NCBI RefSeq assembly: GCF_004353825.1
Contig: NZ_SMNA01000007.1
Span: forward strand, 124,001-188,000
Origin: Occultella glacieicola
GTDB lineage: Bacteria > Actinomycetota > Actinomycetes > Actinomycetales > Beutenbergiaceae
DNA: 64,000 nt
Direction of reading: 5' to 3'
The notes below the pieces were generated by a model. That model was not told the DNA's origin. It made no database searches and saw only the letters and a list, made by a program, of their open reading frames with translations. Positions 60,096 to 64,000 of this stretch are shown in pieces. A program made the translations under genes and the position numbers. How positions within the stretch are numbered: position 1 is the first letter of the stretch; every line of letters begins with the position of its first letter.

Positions 60096-60839
60096 TCAGC
60101 GGCCGGCGAGCCAGCCGGTGAGCCGGTCCGGGCGGTCGGTGATGATGCCGTCCACCCCCGCGTCGACCAGCGGCGCCCACTCCGCGGCAGTGTTCGGCGT
60201 CCAGACGTGCGCCTCCAGGCCGGCCTCGTGGATCCGGGCCAGCACTTCGGGTCGTTCGAGGATCAGGGTCGCGGGCGGGTTCAGGGCCACGACGCCCAGT
60301 TCGGCCGCGAGCTCCAGGGTGGCGTCGTCGAACTCGCTGATGAGCAGGCCCCGGCGCAGTTGCGGAGCCACCGCCTGCAGGGTGCGCAGCATCTCCACGG
60401 AGAAACCCTGGACCAGGACTCGGTCGTCGATCCCCGCCTCGGTGACCTCGGCGAGCAGCAACTTCGTCGGTTCGGCCGGCCAGGCGCCCTTGAGTTCGAG
60501 CAGCAGACCGAGGCCCCGGTGGCGCAGCAGCACCTCGACGACATCCGCGAACAGCGGCAACGCGGTGCCGGAGTAGGCGGGCGCGAACCACGAGCCCGCG
60601 TCGAGGTGACGCACCTCGGCGGCCCGGAGGGCGGCGACCGGGCCGGAACCGTCGGTCGTGCGGTCCACGGTGTCGTCGTGGATGACGATGCCGACGCCGT
60701 CCTCGGAGACCTGGACGTCGATCTCGATCAGGTCCGAGCCGCCGAGCGCGGCCGACTCGAAGGCGGGCAGGGTGTTCTCCGGAGCGACCGAGGAGTTACC
60801 CCGGTGCGCGATGATCAGTGGGCTCGTCGTGATGGGCAC
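60096..60839 (-). CDS. Glycerophosphodiester phosphodiesterase
   Basis: A 247-aa GDPD TIM-barrel enzyme that hydrolyses glycerophosphodiesters to glycerol-3-phosphate and an alcohol. Visible: H12-R-G with ENTLPAF (phosphate/metal end), E39 and D41 (LIEIDVQ) and the second catalytic His in VIHDDTVDRTTDG. No signal peptide, so cytoplasmic. GTG start. Confidence 0.94.
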   Translation of the reverse strand: MPITTSPLIIAHRGNSSVAPENTLPAFESAALGGSDLIEIDVQVSEDGVGIVIHDDTVDRTTDGSGPVAALRAAEVRHLDAGSWFAPAYSGTALPLFADVVEVLLRHRGLGLLLELKGAWPAEPTKLLLAEVTEAGIDDRVLVQGFSVEMLRTLQAVAPQLRRGLLISEFDDATLELAAELGVVALNPPATLILERPEVLARIHEAGLEAHVWTPNTAAEWAPLVDAGVDGIITDRPDRLTGWLAGR

Positions 60840-61004
60840 CGGCCCAGCCTAATGGTCCAAGGGAGAACGCTCACCGACGGTTGAGGAAACGTTCACCGAC
60901 AATCGCAACGTGTGAATCAGGGCAAGGGCTTCCGGTGGCGCAAATACGACGGCCGTGCAAGGCTCGTGTGGAAACACATTCTTGAGCCACAGGGGATTCC
61001 AGCG

Positions 61005-62183
61005 ATGGATGCAGATCCGGCGACCGATGCCATAGGTGGCGTCGTGGTGCGCTGGCTGCGACGTGGCATCCTCGCCCTGGGCACCGCCACGGCAGGGGTC
61101 CTGATCGGCGCCGGAATCGCCGTGGCCGCGGCGGGGGAGCAGCCGGAGACTGGCTCCGAGGTGGCTGGCGGCTTGCTCGACGGGCCAGTCGGCCTCGTGC
61201 AGGAGATCGCCGCACCGGAGGACGTCGGCATCGAAGACGTTGTGTCGCGCGCGAGTGAGCCCGTGCTCGAAGTGCTCGAGCCGCTGGTCGCGGAGGTGGT
61301 CGAGCCGGTCGCCGAGCCTGTGGTCGCGGAGGTGGTCGAGCCGGTCGCCGAGCCGGTGGTTGCCGAGGTGGTCGAACCGGTGGTTGCCGAGGTGGTCGAA
61401 CCGGTGGTTGCCGAGGTGGTCGAACCGGTGGTTGCCGAGGTGGTCGAACCGGTGGTTGCCGAGGTGGTCGAACCCGTCACGGCGCCGATCCTGGACGAGG
61501 TGGCTCCGGTGACCGATCCGGTCGTCGACCACGTACTCGCCCCAGTGACGCAACCGGTGCTCGACACCGCGTCCTCAGTTCTCACCGGGATGACCGCACC
61601 TGTCCGCGCCGTGGTGGATCCGGTCCTGGACCCGATCCGTGAGCCCGTCCGTCACGTGCTCGACCTTGTGGGACGCGCTCCGGGCGGCGTCGTCGTGGAT
61701 GTGCTGGATCTTTCGACCCCGGTGGTGGGCGCCGTGATCGCGCCGGCGCCCGATGCGTCAGGTCCGCTCGCGGCGGCTCACGACCCGGCTGACCTGAACG
61801 ACGCGGCGGCGGTCCGCGGGCTCGGTCCGCCCGCCGTCGGCGTACTCCAGATGGCAGCGGGATCGGCCGATCTCGTCCCCGCACCGCAGTTGGTCGGGGA
61901 GTTCGTCGGTTCCAGTCCGCCGGGTGATCCGCCGTTGGTGGAACCTGCCGACACGCCTCGGTCGGCCGACGAGCCAGCGCGCGCACCGCTGCGCCAACTC
62001 GGCACCGCTCCCGGGAACGACCAGACCCCGTTGCCGACCAGCGCTCAGCCGCGCCCGGGCGAGGCCACGTCGGCGACAAGCATCGACGTGCAGCCGCGCG
62101 TTGGGCTCGTCGCGATCGATGGTGACGACATTGGTCCGCGGGTGAGCGCCGATCCGTTCGACATTCCTGTCTCGCCTGGGTGA
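61005..62183 (+). CDS. Exported protein with octapeptide repeats
   Basis: A 392-aa protein: a signal or anchor segment (about 17-43, with RR before it), then a low-complexity extracellular region of VVEPVVAE-type octapeptide repeats, more degenerate VxxPVxxPV repeats (VLDPIREPVRHVLDLVG) and a Pro-rich C-terminus. No LPxTG motif or known domain. ATG 61005 (MDADPATDA) is preferred over GTG 60912, which would add a basic leader. It may be a wall-spanning stalk or adhesin. Confidence 0.7.
   Translation: MDADPATDAIGGVVVRWLRRGILALGTATAGVLIGAGIAVAAAGEQPETGSEVAGGLLDGPVGLVQEIAAPEDVGIEDVVSRASEPVLEVLEPLVAEVVEPVAEPVVAEVVEPVAEPVVAEVVEPVVAEVVEPVVAEVVEPVVAEVVEPVVAEVVEPVTAPILDEVAPVTDPVVDHVLAPVTQPVLDTASSVLTGMTAPVRAVVDPVLDPIREPVRHVLDLVGRAPGGVVVDVLDLSTPVVGAVIAPAPDASGPLAAAHDPADLNDAAAVRGLGPPAVGVLQMAAGSADLVPAPQLVGEFVGSSPPGDPPLVEPADTPRSADEPARAPLRQLGTAPGNDQTPLPTSAQPRPGEATSATSIDVQPRVGLVAIDGDDIGPRVSADPFDIPVSPG
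61353..61472 (+). repeat. Five exact 24-bp tandem repeats within the exported protein gene
   Basis: The 24-bp unit beginning CCGGTGGTTGCCGAGG occurs five times without a change, coding for the octapeptide PVVAEVVE. Degenerate copies continue upstream to about 61279. The identity between copies points to recent expansion and likely length variation between strains. Confidence 0.9.
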
Positions 62184-62267
62184 TCTGAGCCCCGTGAGCC
62201 CTGCTCACGTCGGCATTAACCCGAGCAACTTTCGGACATTTCAGATCATTCGAACAGGAGTGGATTC

Positions 62268-63767
62268 ATGCATGCCATTGTGAGAACTGCATTACGCACA
62301 TTGATCGTGACCGGCGGTCTTGTCATAGCCGGTGCCGGCGCCGCGCAGGCGGCCGAGGGGGACCTGCTCGACGACCTGGCGGCGAGCGTCCAGGACACCG
62401 TCGGAGGTGACGTGATCACCGATGCCGTGGCGGACAACACGGTGACGGTGCCGGTCTCGATCCCGGTGACGGTCCGCGACATCGCGGTCGGAGTCGTCGG
62501 CGACTCCACAGTGAACTCCACGGAGGCCGATGCGAACCCCACGGCTCCCGCCGTGCCCCCATCCGAACCGGTGGAGGTCGTTGCGGAGCCCGCGGCGAGC
62601 GACGATGCCCTCGTCGAGGATGTGGCGGCGGACAATACGGTGACGGCGCCGATCAGCGTCCCGGTGAGCACCGACGATGTCGCGCTGGGGGTGCTGGGCG
62701 ACGCGGAGGTCTCTTCCTCGCAGGGGCAGGAGGAGGCGACGGCGGTCCAGGCAGCACCGGCGACCCCGGTGGACGTGGTCACCGGTGGTGATGGCGGTTC
62801 ATCTGACGCGGTAGCTTCCGATGAGGTGGCGTCTGATGTGGTGGCCGACAACACTGTGACGGCTCCGGTTGTGGTGCCGGTGACGGTCGGTGATGTGGCG
62901 CTGGCGGTCGTGGGTGATTCGGCTGTGGGTTCGACTGGTCCGAGTGCTCCGGCGGGTGCTGGTTCGGTGGACGTGGTCACCGGTGGTGACGAGGGTTCGT
63001 CTGACGCGGTGGCTTCGGACGCCGTGGCCTCTGATGTGGTGGCCGACAACACTGTGACGGCTCCGGTTGTGGTGCCGGTGACGGTCGGTGATGTGGCGCT
63101 GGCGGTCGGGGGTGATTCGGCTGTGGGTTCGACTGGTCCGAGTGCTCCGGCGGGTGCTGGTTCGGTGGACGTGGTCACCGGTGGTGATGGCGGTTCGTCT
63201 GACGCCGTGGCCTCTGATGTGGTGGCCGATAACACTGTGACGGCTCCGGTTGTGGTGCCGGTGACGGTCGGTGATGTGGCGCTGGCGGTCGTGGGTGATT
63301 CGGCTGTGGGTTCGACTGGTCCGAGTGCTCCGGCGGGTGCTGGTCCGGTGGACGTGGTCACCGGTGGTGACGAGGGCTCATCCGACGCCGTGGCCTCCGA
63401 TGAGGTGGCCTCTGATGTGGTGGCCGACAACACCGTGACGGCGCCGATCACCGTTCCGGTCACGGTCGGAGAGCTCGCGCTCGGCGTCGGTGGTGACTCC
63501 GCCGTGATCTCCACCGGAGCGACCATCCCGACCGAGCCGACGGTCTCGCCGCCGAGCCAGCCGGGCGCCCGATCCCCGCAGGGGCCGGTACCCGCTGCTC
63601 CGATCGGCGCGATGCCGTCGAACGCATCCGGCCCGGCAGCAACCGAGACCGGCGTTGTGCTCGCGGAGACCGGTCCGGTGTCCGCGGCCGCGGCGACCGG
63701 GCTCGCCCTGGTGCTCATCGTGCTCGGTGGCCTGCTCGTCGGATTCCGGACGTGCACCGGACGATGA
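62268..63767 (+). CDS. LAETG-anchored protein with six chaplin-like repeats
   Basis: A 499-aa protein with a signal peptide (cleavage after AGAAQA, about residue 28), six repeats of the form ADNTVTAPVVVPVTVGDVAL followed by AVVGDSAV, Ser/Asp/Gly-rich linkers and a C-terminal LAETG (465-469) plus membrane helix. The repeats recall chaplin domains (DN..V..P..VPV.V.G....VVG) but lack their cysteines. The product is likely wall-anchored and may assemble into surface fibres. AGGAG lies upstream of ATG 62268. Confidence 0.85.
   Translation: MHAIVRTALRTLIVTGGLVIAGAGAAQAAEGDLLDDLAASVQDTVGGDVITDAVADNTVTVPVSIPVTVRDIAVGVVGDSTVNSTEADANPTAPAVPPSEPVEVVAEPAASDDALVEDVAADNTVTAPISVPVSTDDVALGVLGDAEVSSSQGQEEATAVQAAPATPVDVVTGGDGGSSDAVASDEVASDVVADNTVTAPVVVPVTVGDVALAVVGDSAVGSTGPSAPAGAGSVDVVTGGDEGSSDAVASDAVASDVVADNTVTAPVVVPVTVGDVALAVGGDSAVGSTGPSAPAGAGSVDVVTGGDGGSSDAVASDVVADNTVTAPVVVPVTVGDVALAVVGDSAVGSTGPSAPAGAGPVDVVTGGDEGSSDAVASDEVASDVVADNTVTAPITVPVTVGELALGVGGDSAVISTGATIPTEPTVSPPSQPGARSPQGPVPAAPIGAMPSNASGPAATETGVVLAETGPVSAAAATGLALVLIVLGGLLVGFRTCTGR
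62835..63473 (+). repeat. Long in-frame DNA repeats (183/198 bp) in the chaplin-like gene
   Basis: Units start at 62835, 63033, 63216 and 63414 (each GATGTGGTGGCCGA). Spacings are 198, 183 and 198 bp, all multiples of three; the 15-bp difference is one copy of a 5-codon linker. Near identity indicates recent duplication. Confidence 0.88.
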
Positions 63768-63780
63768 CCGGTTCCCGAGG

Positions 63781-63811
63781 CCGCGACCGTGGGTCTCGCC
63801 CACGGTCGCGG
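63781..63811 (+). terminator. Terminator of the chaplin-like gene
   Basis: CCGCGACCGTGGG pairs over 13 bp with CCCACGGTCGCGG around TCTCG, 13 bp after the stop. Confidence 0.8.
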
Positions 63812-63916
63812 TCCGGCATGGGGACCTCTGGCCATCGCGTCGACGACGCGGCGTCGATACGGTGCCACGAGGGCCCGCGAGCGGCGGGACCCGGGTGCCG
63901 ATCCGTGGGGAGTCCT

Positions 63917-64000
63917 GTGGCGAGTGTTGAGGTGGTGCCGGCCGACCTCGCCGCTGCCGCCACGAGGCTCGAGGAGGCACGCGACGGCGTCGCGTCCCTG
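63917..64000 (+). CDS. N-terminus of a possible type VII secretion-associated (EspC/WXG-like) protein
   Basis: GTG 63917 opens a frame to the window edge: VASVEVVPADLAAAATRLEE then ARDGVASL. The pattern 'V.P..L...A..L' is typical of EspC/WXG100-like N-termini. Only 28 codons are visible, so the assignment is tentative. Confidence 0.5.
   Translation, partial: MASVEVVPADLAAAATRLEEARDGVASL

Noticed and set aside
61279-61490. CRISPR array from the regular 24-bp repeats
   Set aside because: The repeats are directly adjacent without spacers, remain in frame and encode a protein stalk.

Overview
The window is high-GC DNA with dense, often ATGA-overlapping genes, lipobox lipoproteins, Tat and LAxTG surface proteins and leaderless-type promoters. 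This indicates an actinobacterium, probably of the order Micrococcales. The genus cannot be fixed from sequence reading alone.

Layout. 1-3571: the end of a zinc alcohol dehydrogenase, an FAD/Rieske oxidoreductase and a FUSC membrane protein. 3606-5995: a lipoprotein, a divergent Nramp-family transporter and two PRC-barrel-like proteins in one overlapping operon. 6121-7526: nadE overlapping an isochorismatase-fold amidohydrolase. 7540-12368: a YihY membrane protein, a three-gene envelope operon (DUF3618, DUF1469-like and an amphipathic helical protein) and an SDR with an extra helical domain. 12480-19872: a carbohydrate ABC importer, two cytoplasmic-looking sulfatases and a divergent SorC regulator, which suggests import of a sulfated glycan followed by intracellular desulfation. 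19979-23297: a LysR regulator with kdgD and gudD for glucarate catabolism. 23327-34008: mixed metabolism and transport genes, a GNAT remnant, two groups of intergenic hairpins, and an FtsX/ATPase ABC exporter.

34180-50094: tRNA-Arg(ACG) carrying a compact, apparently complete temperate siphophage of about 15.84 kb, bounded by a 40-bp perfect att core. It encodes a repressor, a leaderless HTH gene, small early ORFs, two HNH proteins, large terminase, portal, a protease/capsid fusion with an internal start, connectors, tail genes, endolysin, two membrane lysis proteins, two small proteins and a tyrosine integrase. The main finding is that attP lies inside the repressor gene. In the prophage the repressor stops at a TAG supplied by the host tRNA anticodon loop. 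In the unintegrated phage the codon would be GAG and the protein would gain 19 residues ending in Ala-Ala, then overlap (ATGA) the small gene that leads to int. This is the architecture of integration-dependent immunity.

50097-64000: the displaced tRNA terminator, a cytoplasmic beta-lactamase-like protein with its LysR regulator, a divergent Tat-exported metallo-hydrolase with a membrane partner, a DUF11-like LAETG surface protein, a sugar isomerase/Gfo-Idh pair, a MarR/MFS pair, a glycerophosphodiesterase, two repeat-rich exported proteins (the second with six chaplin-like repeats and LAETG), and the first codons of a possible type VII-associated protein.
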